A DNA stretch of 64,000 nt from Paenibacillus marchantiophytorum (GTDB taxonomy: Bacteria; Bacillota; Bacilli; Paenibacillales; NBRC-103111), in the NCBI RefSeq assembly GCF_014640555.1, contig NZ_BMHE01000024.1, positions 1 to 64,000 on the forward strand, written 5' to 3'. The notes beneath the pieces were generated by a model. The model saw nothing but the letters and a program-made list of their open reading frames with translations. It did no database searches and was not told the DNA's origin. Shown in pieces: positions 26,494 through 36,079 of the stretch; position 1 is the stretch's first letter; every line of letters begins with the position of its first letter. A program made the translations under genes and the position numbers.

Positions 26494-27090
26494 CTATACA
26501 AACACTTCATACAATCCAATCAGAACTATAAAAATACCACCTATTCGATTAAACCATTTGCCAAGCCATGTTCTAGCCAGTTGCTGACCTGCTCGAACTC
26601 CAATATGTATGGTTAGTAACGAGAATATACCAATGGATATCGTCGTCATGACTGGAGATAATCCTGTCATGCCAGCTCCAAATCCACCAACAGCACAATT
26701 TAGCGCAAGCGCAATTCCGAGAGTAAGAGACTCCCTCCATGAAATTACTTTATCTCCATCGCGATCAGCTTTATTGGGACTATGTAGTAAAGAAGTGATG
26801 CCATTCTGACGGTGCTGATTTGAGCTGTTTTTCAAATCCGCCTTGATTGCAAAAAGCCCAATAATTACGAGAAAGGCTCCCCCACCCCAATTCGTAATCT
26901 CACCAGGAATGTATTGTGAAATTACATCGCCTAAGGCAATGGAGGTATAAGAAGCAATCATCGAAAGAATTGCAATAACGAAATTCGATATCAATGGAAC
27001 CCTTGTAGAGCGAGCACCAAATGAAAGACCAATCCCCAAATTATCCAAGTTAGCAGCGATACCAATTCCTATAATTGAAAACCAATGCAT
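26494..27090 (-). CDS. YtaF/MntP-like membrane protein
   Basis: The product has 198 residues from the ATG eight bases after GGAGG (an upstream TTG is rejected). Six hydrophobic helices form two related halves, with NLDNLGIGLSFGAR in helix 1 and NCAVGGFGAGMTG in the second half. This is the pattern of sporulation protein YtaF and the manganese exporter MntP. It probably moves a divalent cation across the membrane. It is 28 bases behind the KDPG aldolase gene; why a cation exporter should follow a sugar-acid aldolase is unclear. Confidence 0.8.
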   Translation of the reverse strand: MHWFSIIGIGIAANLDNLGIGLSFGARSTRVPLISNFVIAILSMIASYTSIALGDVISQYIPGEITNWGGGAFLVIIGLFAIKADLKNSSNQHRQNGITSLLHSPNKADRDGDKVISWRESLTLGIALALNCAVGGFGAGMTGLSPVMTTISIGIFSLLTIHIGVRAGQQLARTWLGKWFNRIGGIFIVLIGLYEVFV

Positions 27091-27117
27091 CTCCCTACCT
27101 CCAAGCAAGCCAGATGA

Positions 27118-27780
27118 TCAGATAGGCACTGCCAATCCCTTGGATTGAGCCTTCTTAATCAACGCCATATAGGCTTGAGCAGTATCCGTAATAGCCTGGT
27201 AATCACCCGTGTTGGCTCCCGCAGTCAAGCTTCCTCCTACGCCAACCGCGACAGCTCCGGCCTCCATCCATTGCGAGACATTCTGAATCGTCACGCCGCC
27301 AGTCGGCATAAGCTGAGCATGTGGCAGCGGACCTTTGACTGCCTTAATAAAGGCCGGTCCGAACAGCTCACCCGGAAACACCTTAATGATATCCGCGCCA
27401 GCTTCCAAACATTCGGCGACTTCTTTAATCGTCATTGCTCCTGGCATGATCGGCACCCGATAACGGTGGCAGAGCGTTACCGTGTCGATATTCAAATAAG
27501 GGCTCACGATGTACCGCGCTCCAGCCAGAATAGCGGTTCTGGCCGTTTCAGCATCCAGCACTGTACCAGCTCCAATCAGGCATTCATGTGGATCAAACTT
27601 TTGGGCAAGCGAGGCGATGATTCTCTCCGCACCAGGTATCGTGAAGGTGATTTCAATGGCCTTAATACCGCCAGCCATGCACGCAATCGCAATCTGCTCA
27701 GCTTGCTTCTCATCCTCTGCCCTTACAACAGCGACTAAGCCGCCTTGTTTGATTTTAGCTATAATCAGTTCTTTTTCCAT
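27118..27780 (-). CDS. eda: KDPG/KHG aldolase
   Basis: The product has 220 residues, the normal Eda length. Schiff-base Lys133 is in ADIIKVFPGE, catalytic Glu43 in AIEITFT, and the phosphate loop is LMPTGGV. It splits 2-keto-3-deoxy-6-phosphogluconate, or a related 2-keto-3-deoxy acid phosphate, into pyruvate and an aldehyde phosphate in the cytoplasm. AGGAGG is nine bases before the ATG. It lies between a PTE-family hydrolase (13 bases upstream) and the YtaF-like gene, in a small catabolic operon. Confidence 0.95.
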   Translation of the reverse strand: MEKELIIAKIKQGGLVAVVRAEDEKQAEQIAIACMAGGIKAIEITFTIPGAERIIASLAQKFDPHECLIGAGTVLDAETARTAILAGARYIVSPYLNIDTVTLCHRYRVPIMPGAMTIKEVAECLEAGADIIKVFPGELFGPAFIKAVKGPLPHAQLMPTGGVTIQNVSQWMEAGAVAVGVGGSLTAGANTGDYQAITDTAQAYMALIKKAQSKGLAVPI

Positions 27781-27793
27781 GATGAATTGCCTC

Positions 27794-28768
27794 CTAATTA
27801 GCCGATATGGGTTTACTTGCTTTCAAGGCAAACGCGTTTGCCGGATTGTCCGTCATCACTATGCGAATCTGTTCCTCGCTAACCCCGGTGTGCTTCAATA
27901 AAGGAATGAATTGCCGGCTAATAAAGTCCAAACCGATTTTCCCACCGTAGCTTTTCATGCGTTCCCTGGTTGTATCAAGACCTAGTAAAACTCGCTTCTC
28001 CAGCCCCCAGTCCATCATTTGACGAATAAGAAGCGCTTCTTCCTCATCCGAGTGGTATTTGTAGCGAGCTATCGTATCATACTCCAAATAAACACCCATT
28101 TCCCCGAGTTTACGGTGCATGGCTAACTGATCCAGCTTACGATCTAAATGACAAATGATGATTTGCCCGGCAGGAACTCCGAGCTCCAAGTACATATTCA
28201 CCAACGTTTCAGCCTGTGTATAGGATTCAATATGGCAAAGAATAGGTGCGCCTGTTTGAATTGCGGCATACGCAGCAGCGTGAAACCACCTTTTATCAGG
28301 ATCGTTCATTCGCTCCTCATCCATAGCTGTTTTGATCACACCCGCTTTGGCGGTCATGCAGCTAATCGGTTCCCCGAGGTCCGTGCCAAGGAACATGCCT
28401 TCTGTAAGTTCATGCACGAATAGTTCAATAAGCCGGTCCTGTTCGTATTTTCGTATCCAATGGTCATCCCGGTAAAAGCTAAGTTTGTGAAAGCCCGTCG
28501 AAGCAACGATATGAATGTCTGTGCGAATCGAAGCTTCCATTAACCACGATTCGATTCTCCCGCAGCCCAAAGGCTGGGCATCAACAACAGCTCGGCCTCC
28601 GCAGCTTTGAAAGAGAAGCAGTTCCTCTACACTTAGGTGGTAATCGTCAAGGCACAGGGCCGGATTTAAAGAAGAAGGCTGCCCAGGAGCAAGAAACAAG
28701 TGTTCATGGCTGTGGCAAAAACCAAAATCCTGCATGGCGACAGGGCCTCTTACTGTTTGAATATGCAT
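27794..28768 (-). CDS. Phosphotriesterase-family hydrolase or lactonase
   Basis: The product has 324 residues from the ATG four codons inside the longest frame, behind GGGGGTG. The binuclear metal site of the amidohydrolase/PTE family is complete: HSHEH near the N-terminus, a lysine for carbamylation in AKAGVIKTA, His in LCHIES, His in IICHLDR, and the final Asp in GLDTTR. Characterised relatives include lactonases acting on phosphorylated sugar lactones. With eda next to it and a dehydrogenase/kinase operon nearby, a sugar-lactone phosphate substrate is my inference. It is the first gene of the operon. Confidence 0.85.
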   Translation of the reverse strand: MHIQTVRGPVAMQDFGFCHSHEHLFLAPGQPSSLNPALCLDDYHLSVEELLLFQSCGGRAVVDAQPLGCGRIESWLMEASIRTDIHIVASTGFHKLSFYRDDHWIRKYEQDRLIELFVHELTEGMFLGTDLGEPISCMTAKAGVIKTAMDEERMNDPDKRWFHAAAYAAIQTGAPILCHIESYTQAETLVNMYLELGVPAGQIIICHLDRKLDQLAMHRKLGEMGVYLEYDTIARYKYHSDEEEALLIRQMMDWGLEKRVLLGLDTTRERMKSYGGKIGLDFISRQFIPLLKHTGVSEEQIRIVMTDNPANAFALKASKPISAN

Positions 28769-28813
28769 GCAAAGCTGCACCCCCCGTCCATATAATTCCT
28801 CTTTCCTAATAAG

Positions 28814-28830
28814 AAAAGCGGCTTTGCCGC
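28814..28830 (-). terminator. Short intrinsic terminator
   Basis: GCGGC-TTT-GCCGC is followed on the minus strand by TTTTCTTATT. It is placed between the third importer's last permease and the PTE-family gene, so it probably separates the two transcripts. Confidence 0.5.
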
Positions 28831-28919
28831 CCTGAGAGATCAGTCTCTTCTTAGCGGCAAAACCTTGTAAGGGAACTAGAGGACGCTAATTAGGCAAAAA
28901 GTAGGGATGCGTGGGTAAT

Positions 28920-29096
28920 AGCGGAACTACAGGGTCTTATTTCCACGAAAACGTTAAAAATTCCCATGAAACGGCAAAATAGCGTACTGTAGTTCCCTCA
29001 CCCTCCCGAAAATGACACTTTTAGCTAGAATAGCGTATCGTAGTTCCTTTACTTCCGCGAGAGGCAGTTGGAATAACTCCGCGTTCACTCCAAAAC
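28920..29096. repeat. Dispersed intergenic repeat B, copy 2
   Basis: Related to 4057-4177 with the same ends, but carrying an internal duplication of an ATAGCGTA-T/C-TGTAGTTCC unit (near 28980 and 29030). It fills most of the gene-free interval 28769-29196 and has no coding potential. Its position between the operon end and the terminator means it may be transcribed. Confidence 0.65.
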
Positions 29097-29196
29097 ATAT
29101 AAACTCTTATATTTTGAAAAAGCCGTCCTTTCGGCTGATAGCCTTATGGACAGCTTGGGCATTGAATGCTAGCGGTACCTTACTAGCACAAACCGC

Positions 29197-30042
29197 TCAG
29201 CCCTTAACGGCTCCAGCAGTCAAGCTGCTCGTAATTTGTTCTGTGAAAAGCATGTATAGGAGAACAGAAGGGAGCGCGATCACCGTCATTACTGCGAATT
29301 GAGCAGCATAATTGGACGCATATTCACCAGTAAACTGAATCAACGAAAAGGGTAATGTTTTATACGTGTCTGTTCGTATGAAGGTAACCGCCATAATGAA
29401 TTCGTTCCAAGTGTTTAGGAAGGCCAGAACGGCAACAGACGAAATCACGGGTTTGGATATTGGAATAATGATGCGAAAAACAACACCCAGCAAGTTTAGC
29501 CCATCAATAACGGCAGCCTCCTCGATTGCCCGAGGTGTCGTTTGTAGAAATCCGATAAAGATAAACACACTTAATGGGATTAGAAAAGCAATATTCGGTA
29601 AAATAAGGGCAAAATAGGTATCAATTAATTTAATTTTATTGAATATGAAGAAATTCGGCAAAAGAGTTGAATACAGCGGTACAATCATACAAATCATAAC
29701 AAGGCCAGCCAAATATTTATTCCATTTCCAGTCAATTCTTGCGATTACATAGCTGAGCATCAGCGAAACGATGACGGTCACCGCGATAACGACAACAGCA
29801 ACAATCGCACTGTTCAGAAGGTAAGCGGGCACGTGTCCAAGCTTAAACGCGTCGGCATAATTTTTCCATTGGAAAGGGCTGGGCCATTTTAAAATGTAGC
29901 TGCCGAAGAAATCACCGCTTTTTAGCAGCGAGAAGTTGATCATCCAAATTAATGGAAATATTTGTGCGATCGCTACCAGAGCCAAACTTATATAAAAGAT
30001 TATCTGCACCAATTGTGTATAAGGCTTGGATAAGGTCCTCAT
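29197..30042 (-). CDS. Sugar ABC transporter permease, MalG type
   Basis: The product has 281 residues and six helices. The EAA loop is AIEEAAVIDGLNLLGVVFRI, and the C-terminus is the typical EQITSSLTAGAVKG. It shares one base with the preceding permease (TAATG). This is the last gene of an importer operon whose products probably feed the kinase, oxidoreductase and aldolase genes to its left. No ATPase gene is present, so a shared MsmX-like ATPase encoded elsewhere is expected. Confidence 0.93.
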   Translation of the reverse strand: MRTLSKPYTQLVQIIFYISLALVAIAQIFPLIWMINFSLLKSGDFFGSYILKWPSPFQWKNYADAFKLGHVPAYLLNSAIVAVVVIAVTVIVSLMLSYVIARIDWKWNKYLAGLVMICMIVPLYSTLLPNFFIFNKIKLIDTYFALILPNIAFLIPLSVFIFIGFLQTTPRAIEEAAVIDGLNLLGVVFRIIIPISKPVISSVAVLAFLNTWNEFIMAVTFIRTDTYKTLPFSLIQFTGEYASNYAAQFAVMTVIALPSVLLYMLFTEQITSSLTAGAVKG

Positions 30043-30923
30043 TAGAATTCACCTACATCTTTCTTCAGCAAGCGATTCATCAACAGTGTCAGGAGCAGGC
30101 AGAAGAACACGAACAGAACGGAGATCGCACTTCCGTAACCGAATAGCCCGTCGCGGAACGCCTTGGAATATAAATACGTCGCCAGAAATTGCGTACTGTT
30201 GGCAGGTCCGCCTCCAGTCATCAAGAAGACCGTCTCCATCTGTTTGAATCCAGCAACGACGGCGAGGACGAAGTTAATACGGATGACAGGAGACAACAGC
30301 GGAAGCACGACCCGCAAATTGTACTGCCATTTGTTCGCGCCATCGACGACTGCCGCCTCGTACAACTCAGACGGAATGCCTTTGATTCCTGCATAGTAGA
30401 GCAGATAAGCATAACCAAAGCCTTGCCACATCGCCACGAAGATAATGGAGAAAATGGCGATATCCGGGTTTCCTAACCAGTCCTGCTTCCAAGAAGACAA
30501 CCCGATGTCAGCCAGAACCCGATTAAGCAGCCCATATTGAACCGACAAAATGCTCACCCACATTTGCGAGGTCACGAACGTCGAGATTATAGACGGAATG
30601 AAAATGACTACACGCAGGAAACGTTCCCACCTGCCAGTATGAGGGGTAACAATCGCCATCAAGATGGCCAGGGGATGCTGAAGCAGGATGAAAGCTATGC
30701 CCAGTAAGACAGCATTCCGAAGCGAACTCCAGAACACAGGATCATGGAAGAAAATTTCCTTGTAATTTTCCAACCCGAGGAAGAGATAGTCTACCCCGTC
30801 ATAATTCGTAAAGCTTAGATAAAGCGCGACCAGAATAGGTAGTAAAATCAATCCGAGAATGAATACCAGCCCCGGTAAGATTAACACAGCAATATTCCGT
30901 TTCTCCATCCAAAGTTTGTTCAT
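30042..30923 (-). CDS. Sugar ABC transporter permease, MalF type
   Basis: The longest frame reaches 30989. The ATG at 30923 (MNKLWMEKRNIAVLILPGLV) gives the normal short N-terminus before the first helix and follows GGTGGAGG, though at close spacing, so the start is uncertain. The product has 293 residues, six helices and the EAA loop LYEAAVVDGANKWQYNLRVV. It is the first permease subunit of the CUT1 importer, between its binding protein and the partner permease. Confidence 0.88.
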   Translation of the reverse strand: MNKLWMEKRNIAVLILPGLVFILGLILLPILVALYLSFTNYDGVDYLFLGLENYKEIFFHDPVFWSSLRNAVLLGIAFILLQHPLAILMAIVTPHTGRWERFLRVVIFIPSIISTFVTSQMWVSILSVQYGLLNRVLADIGLSSWKQDWLGNPDIAIFSIIFVAMWQGFGYAYLLYYAGIKGIPSELYEAAVVDGANKWQYNLRVVLPLLSPVIRINFVLAVVAGFKQMETVFLMTGGGPANSTQFLATYLYSKAFRDGLFGYGSAISVLFVFFCLLLTLLMNRLLKKDVGEF

Positions 30924-31010
30924 GTTCCTCCACCACTTCCAATTCTCTCTGTGAAAGGGAGCAAAACCCTCTGTTATGTTTTGCCCCATGTTCCGTTTCC
31001 ATCTATTGAA

Positions 31011-32393
31011 TTATGGATTCAACTCTTTATTTGATTTTTCGGCAATAGCGTCGATGGATTCAGCAAACTTCTCAGGTGTTGATTTGAGCGCCAACAGCTC
31101 TGTTATGGCATCCAGGTAGCCCTTGGATGTGGAAGCAGAGAAACGGTCCTGCGAGTTCGCACCGCTGAATGCTTTAGCCGACTTGAGGATGTTCGTCAGA
31201 TCCTTTTGAATTTGGGTTTCCTTGCCCGTGTTAAACTCATCATAGGATTGCGCTGGGAACGTAATGCCATTCTGCCAAACAGTTTTGGACCAATTCTCTT
31301 TTTTGAACATCCAAATGGCAAATTTCTTGGCTTCACCGGAATTTTTGGATTTACTGGATACACTGTATCCGCCGCCAAACCAGGCCAGAAGATCGGTTGT
31401 CGGACTCTTGCCATCATCAGAAGCTGGGTACGGAATGGCGATCATGTTGCTGCGCACATCATCCGGGAAATTCGTATCGGTCGAAACGCCCATTTCCCAT
31501 TGCCCCATCAGGTACATCGCAGCCTTGCCTTGTCCGAATAAGTTTCTAGCAGCTCCGTAATCCAGATTCAGGAAGCCTTCGCCGAATACGCCGCTTTTCA
31601 CCATGTCCTGCAATTTTTTCGCTGAGGTGATTACAGCTGGATCCTTGAAGGAGCCTGAGCGATCAATCGCTTTATGATACAAGTCGAAACCGCCGGATTG
31701 ACGGGCTACAACAGCATCAAACAGCAAGCCTAGCGGCCACGAATCTCTTCCATCCAGCGCTATTGGCACAACATTGGTGCCTTTCAATTTCTCAGCAATT
31801 TTGAAAAGATCGGCTTCAGTTTTAGGAGGCTCCAATCCACGGTCGGCAAGCACTTTTTTATTGACATATAGGACCAAAAAGTCCGTATTTTTGGGAATTC
31901 CATAAATCTTATTGTTCAACGTGAATGAATCGAATGCTGCATCAATAAAGCCTTGACCCGCAAAATCCTCCTTAGTGAAGCTGACAAGCGCATTGTTCTT
32001 AACCAAAGGTCCGAGATAGCGTGCGCCTCCCCACATCATCGTGACATCCGGAAGAGTTTCCGAAACGTTATAAATTTTCAGCTTATCTTGGAACTGGGGA
32101 TCTGGAGAAAGCGTTTCCACTGAAATCTTAATAGTCGGATTTTCTTTCATGTACTGGTCAATTAATAGCTGCTCAGCTTTCCCTTGACCACCTCCGCGAT
32201 CAGGGTTGTTGCTGAAAAACTTGATTTCGACCTTCTGACCGCTCTCTGTCTTTTTAGCTGCGTTAGGCGTGTTGGTCGCGCTTGGGGCTTTGTCCGTCGT
32301 GCTGCTTGACCCTGCTTGATCCGATTTCCCACATGCCGTAGCGAGGCCGGCAAACATCACAATGACCGTAACCGTATTAAGAAGCTTTTTCAA
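31011..32393 (-). CDS. Sugar-binding lipoprotein of ABC importer
   Basis: The product has 460 residues. The TTG start has GGAGGGG seven bases upstream. The lipoprotein signal peptide ends in LATAC (Cys21), then an Ala/Thr/Ser-rich linker. The body is a cluster-B sugar-binding protein, with KAAMYLMGQWEM and YGIPKNTDFLVLYVNK as family-like blocks. It captures the substrate of the third importer. It lies downstream of, and in the same direction as, a YesM/YesN pair, a common arrangement for pair-controlled importers. Confidence 0.93.
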   Translation of the reverse strand: MKKLLNTVTVIVMFAGLATACGKSDQAGSSSTTDKAPSATNTPNAAKKTESGQKVEIKFFSNNPDRGGGQGKAEQLLIDQYMKENPTIKISVETLSPDPQFQDKLKIYNVSETLPDVTMMWGGARYLGPLVKNNALVSFTKEDFAGQGFIDAAFDSFTLNNKIYGIPKNTDFLVLYVNKKVLADRGLEPPKTEADLFKIAEKLKGTNVVPIALDGRDSWPLGLLFDAVVARQSGGFDLYHKAIDRSGSFKDPAVITSAKKLQDMVKSGVFGEGFLNLDYGAARNLFGQGKAAMYLMGQWEMGVSTDTNFPDDVRSNMIAIPYPASDDGKSPTTDLLAWFGGGYSVSSKSKNSGEAKKFAIWMFKKENWSKTVWQNGITFPAQSYDEFNTGKETQIQKDLTNILKSAKAFSGANSQDRFSASTSKGYLDAITELLALKSTPEKFAESIDAIAEKSNKELNP

Positions 32394-32499
32394 AAGAACC
32401 CCTCCATATCATTTAATCTTGCATCAGCGCTGTAATTTCATTATAAAACAGGCTCGTTGGGGGCATAACCTATGATTCTTCGGTAAAGCTGTATGTTTA

Positions 32500-34137
32500 T
32501 TAGGAGCCATTTTGTTTTTTGTACTGGGAGGGCAGCATTCCCGTCCATTTTTTGAAAAAGCGAACAAAATGCGCTTCATCGTAATACCCGACCTCACGTG
32601 CTACCATGTAGACTTTCCCATTATCCTGTTTGAGCAAAAGCTTCGCTTTATCTATTCTGAACTGGTGCAAATAGTCGAGAAAATTAATCCCCATCTCTTG
32701 ACGGAATAACGTTGACAAGTGAGATTGGGATATGAAAACCTCTTCGGCAATCGATTTCAGCGTCAAATTCGTCATGTATTTGTCTTCTATCAGGGATAGT
32801 ACATATTTAATAGTCTTATGAAGCGGTTTTTGGGTATTTCTAAGTTCAACGAATTTCTGAATAACAACCGTCAGCAGCGTTGACAGTTCCTCGAACGTTT
32901 CTTGGCACTGCACCTGCTCGGCAAAGGCTTCGAACTGCTCTACATACAATTTGGCAGAATCCCCGTTTGCAGCTTTAATTTCCTTAATCAGCGAGTCAAT
33001 CAATGAATACGTGTGTAAATGGATGCGTTGGATGGAAAGATCCTGTTCCCGGAACGTATTCAGCCATTCCTCCACCTCTATGACAAAATCCGAAAAATTA
33101 CTTGAAGCAATATTTTCGCGAATACGCCGTTCAAAATCAGCGAAATCCTCCTGAAATTTAGAAGCATCCCCTGCAGATGATTCCAGCTCCTTGGCCTCGG
33201 ATGCGATAAACAAGCCGTTTGCTCCATGGAAAAACCGACGCGACAGCGCTTCCTTAGCCTTCCGATAAGAGTGGCCAATCTCAGCCAGACTAGTCGCAGA
33301 TCCCACACCAATGCTTACGCTCACTTTTAAAAAAACGGCTAAATTGCGCTGTATCCCTTCAAGACTCATCTGAATTTCCGTATGAGTCATTGCTTGTGGC
33401 GCATTGGCAATCAAAATAAATTGATCCTCAAGCGTCAGCAGCTCGTGCTTGCCCGTGAAGAGGTCCCCAATACTTTCTTCCATGATGTTCGAAGCCGCGT
33501 AACGGATGAGTGCCAGGTCGGCATCCCGATAGGCGAGGGTCTTTAATTCCTTGGTGTCGAACCGGAATACAATAACCAAAGTCGGATTGTTCACTAACCT
33601 GATCCCGTATTCGGCGATTTCCTCCAGACAATTCCCCAAGTTTTGCGGATCGGTGGATCGCAGCCATTTCATTAACCTATCCTCTTTGATCGTTTGGATA
33701 TTGGCATTCCACTGCCGTTCCAATCGGCCAAATTGTGAATCTTGGCTCCGCTTGCCAATTAATTTGCTTTTGGCACGCACAATAGCCTCTAGGACCATCT
33801 TGGGATTGCAAGGTTTAAGAATATAATCGAGCACGCCAAGTTTGACTGCCTGCTGGGCATATTCAAATTCGCTGTGCCCTGTTAAAAGCACTGGAATGAG
33901 ATCCCAGCTTCGCTTGGATATTTCCTCAATGAGTTCCAGTCCTGACATGATTGGCATGCGGATATCCGTGAGAACAATATCCGGCCTATCCGCCTCCATC
34001 ATCTCCAATGCTCTGAGGCCATTGGAGGCGGTCCCTGTAATGAGGATGTCCTCGGACTCCCAATCGATCATCGTGAGAATGCCTCCGCGAAATTCCGGCT
34101 CGTCTTCAACGATAAACAATTTATGCATGACCCTCAT
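32500..34137 (-). CDS. YesN-type response regulator, AraC output
   Basis: The product has 545 residues. The receiver domain has phospho-acceptor Asp58 (IVLTDIRMP) and Lys in YILKPCN. The middle region (about 130-430) includes a degenerate GGDEF-like stretch (VSVSIGVGS). C-terminal AraC HTH units are LKSIAEEVFISQSHLSTLFR and VAREVGYYDEAHFVRFFK. The start overlaps the kinase stop by four bases (ATGA). It probably drives the binding-protein gene 106 bases downstream. Confidence 0.93.
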   Translation of the reverse strand: MRVMHKLFIVEDEPEFRGGILTMIDWESEDILITGTASNGLRALEMMEADRPDIVLTDIRMPIMSGLELIEEISKRSWDLIPVLLTGHSEFEYAQQAVKLGVLDYILKPCNPKMVLEAIVRAKSKLIGKRSQDSQFGRLERQWNANIQTIKEDRLMKWLRSTDPQNLGNCLEEIAEYGIRLVNNPTLVIVFRFDTKELKTLAYRDADLALIRYAASNIMEESIGDLFTGKHELLTLEDQFILIANAPQAMTHTEIQMSLEGIQRNLAVFLKVSVSIGVGSATSLAEIGHSYRKAKEALSRRFFHGANGLFIASEAKELESSAGDASKFQEDFADFERRIRENIASSNFSDFVIEVEEWLNTFREQDLSIQRIHLHTYSLIDSLIKEIKAANGDSAKLYVEQFEAFAEQVQCQETFEELSTLLTVVIQKFVELRNTQKPLHKTIKYVLSLIEDKYMTNLTLKSIAEEVFISQSHLSTLFRQEMGINFLDYLHQFRIDKAKLLLKQDNGKVYMVAREVGYYDEAHFVRFFKKWTGMLPSQYKKQNGS

Positions 34138-35924
34138 TCCTCTCTATAAGGCGTATCGTTCATATCGACTTTTAATTTGATCGATGTGCCGAAGTGAAGC
34201 CGGCTATTGATTTCGATTGCGATCCCTTTTCCGAAATGATTTTGTAATCGTTCCCTCATGTTCAGCAAGGCAAATCCGCCTTCAATCTCCGCAGAACCGG
34301 TTCGCTTCTCTAAGAGAACCGCCGTTCTTAGTCTCTCGAGTGTATCCGGCGCCATCCCCATGCCATTATCCGTAACTTCGAAAATGAGCTGCTGATCTGC
34401 TTCACGGATAGATAGATGAATAAAGCCCTGCCCTTCCATCTGCTCAATCCCGTGGACGACAGCATTTTCTGCAAGCGGCTGCAGAAGCAGCTTAGGCACT
34501 CGGAACTGCCGGAGATGTTCCTCCACTTCGATCGAATAAGTCAACTTGTCGCTAAAGCGGATTTTGCTGAGAAAAAAATAATTTTCAACAATCATAAGCT
34601 CCTTCTCTATCGTTATGACATCCGCGCCCTGACTCAAATTAAAGCGGAAAAATTCAGACAATCTTTGAATCATATCGGCCGTCTTTTCGGCGCCTTCACG
34701 GTATGACATCCAGGTAATCGAATTCAGCGTATTATATAGAAAATGAGGATTGATTTGCGATTGCAGCATCCTGAGTTCAGCCTCTTTTTGCGATATTTCG
34801 GATTCATATACATCTTGAATTAATTCCTTGATTCTCATAACCATAATATTATACCCTTTGCCAAGTTGGCCAATCTCATCTCTAAGTTCAATCTCAACGT
34901 GCTGTTGGAAATCTCCGGCTTGAAATTCCCGCATGGATCTCAGTATCCGCATCAACGGATTGGAGAAGAGTTTGGAGAGAAGCCAGCTAAGCGGCACGTT
35001 AATGAGTAGAATCATCACAACAAAGCCAATAGTCAACCAACGAATTTGATTCAACTGCTTAAGCTCCTCGATCTTGGGCTGGATCACAAGCACATGCCAG
35101 CCCGTCGCTGTAGAAGAAGTATGTGTGATCAACCATTGTTTCTCATTCTTGTCCCAATCCACCTTGCTGAACGGCACATGATTATAATATGGCAGCTCCG
35201 TAAACGCGCGGCCGCTCCACTTGCCGTCGGAATCAGAGAGGATCGTTCCGTCCTCATTAATTACGATAATTTCAACGTTATCACGTGCGGGACCAAACGA
35301 TTTGCGGAAATCCTCCTCAGTCATGCCTATGATCATTAGCCCTTCCTTCTTGAGGCTCTCCGGATTCACGAGCACTTTGCTGTAAAACACCTTCCTGCGC
35401 TGGTCGCCAATAAACAGCTTCATCGGCCCTTCCTCCACTCCCCAAGCCCCTTTGACAACCTGGGAAACCGTTTGATTATAAATCCCGCTGGTTTTGTACG
35501 ACTCATAGCTAATAATTTCGTTATTATTCAAGCTATTAAATTTAATCGTAGGATGATTGTCAGAGAAAATTAGGAGGGATTGGAAAAATTGCCGGGTGCT
35601 TAGCAGTCGGTTAATCATCGAGTTTACCACCTGAGCGGAATTGTAGCTGGCCTCGGGAGAGAGCAAGTCGTGCAGCTCCGACGAGAGCGACAAATAACTA
35701 TAAATATCATAAATATCTTTGGCTAAGTAATCCAAATGGGATACCGTTTGTGAGGAAATGTTGTTTTGCGCTTGAGCAATTTTATCCAGCACTTGGTTCG
35801 AAGCGGTCACATAGGAGATGAACCCGATGCTTCCAGCCGAAACAATTAATAATGGCATGAACCAGAGCTGAAACTTTAGACGGATCGGGAGTTCTAGATA
35901 TACCTTCTTGATTCTCGCCAACAT
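34134..35924 (-). CDS. YesM-type sensor histidine kinase
   Basis: The ATG after GGGAGGG is used; a start five codons earlier would overlap that site. The product has 596 residues: helix 1 at about 20-38, a large extracytoplasmic sensor, helix 2 near 297-316, HAMP, then QSQINPHFLYN with phospho-acceptor His394, a PLAENAVVHG N-box and DNGMGMAPDT. It is translationally coupled to the response regulator and is first of the regulator-importer block. It probably senses the sugar imported by that system. Confidence 0.93.
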   Translation of the reverse strand: MLARIKKVYLELPIRLKFQLWFMPLLIVSAGSIGFISYVTASNQVLDKIAQAQNNISSQTVSHLDYLAKDIYDIYSYLSLSSELHDLLSPEASYNSAQVVNSMINRLLSTRQFFQSLLIFSDNHPTIKFNSLNNNEIISYESYKTSGIYNQTVSQVVKGAWGVEEGPMKLFIGDQRRKVFYSKVLVNPESLKKEGLMIIGMTEEDFRKSFGPARDNVEIIVINEDGTILSDSDGKWSGRAFTELPYYNHVPFSKVDWDKNEKQWLITHTSSTATGWHVLVIQPKIEELKQLNQIRWLTIGFVVMILLINVPLSWLLSKLFSNPLMRILRSMREFQAGDFQQHVEIELRDEIGQLGKGYNIMVMRIKELIQDVYESEISQKEAELRMLQSQINPHFLYNTLNSITWMSYREGAEKTADMIQRLSEFFRFNLSQGADVITIEKELMIVENYFFLSKIRFSDKLTYSIEVEEHLRQFRVPKLLLQPLAENAVVHGIEQMEGQGFIHLSIREADQQLIFEVTDNGMGMAPDTLERLRTAVLLEKRTGSAEIEGGFALLNMRERLQNHFGKGIAIEINSRLHFGTSIKLKVDMNDTPYREE

Positions 35925-36012
35925 GATGTTCCCTCCCATTTTTACTGTGCGAAAGATAGTAGAATATCTATAGAGTACTAGAATTAGACCATCTTTTGAA
36001 TAAAAAAGATTG

Positions 36013-36043
36013 AAAGCCCGATTCCATGTAGGAAACGAGCTTT
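36013..36043 (-). terminator. Strong intrinsic terminator
   Basis: A 13-bp stem with a single mismatch and a TACAT loop starts at AAAGC and ends at GCTTT. The minus-strand read continues CAATCTTTTTTATT. It stands 37 bases past the aldo/keto reductase stop and closes the nine-gene operon. Confidence 0.85.
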
Positions 36044-36079
36044 ATCATGCTTGAGAGCGTATCTTTTATCATCAATGAT

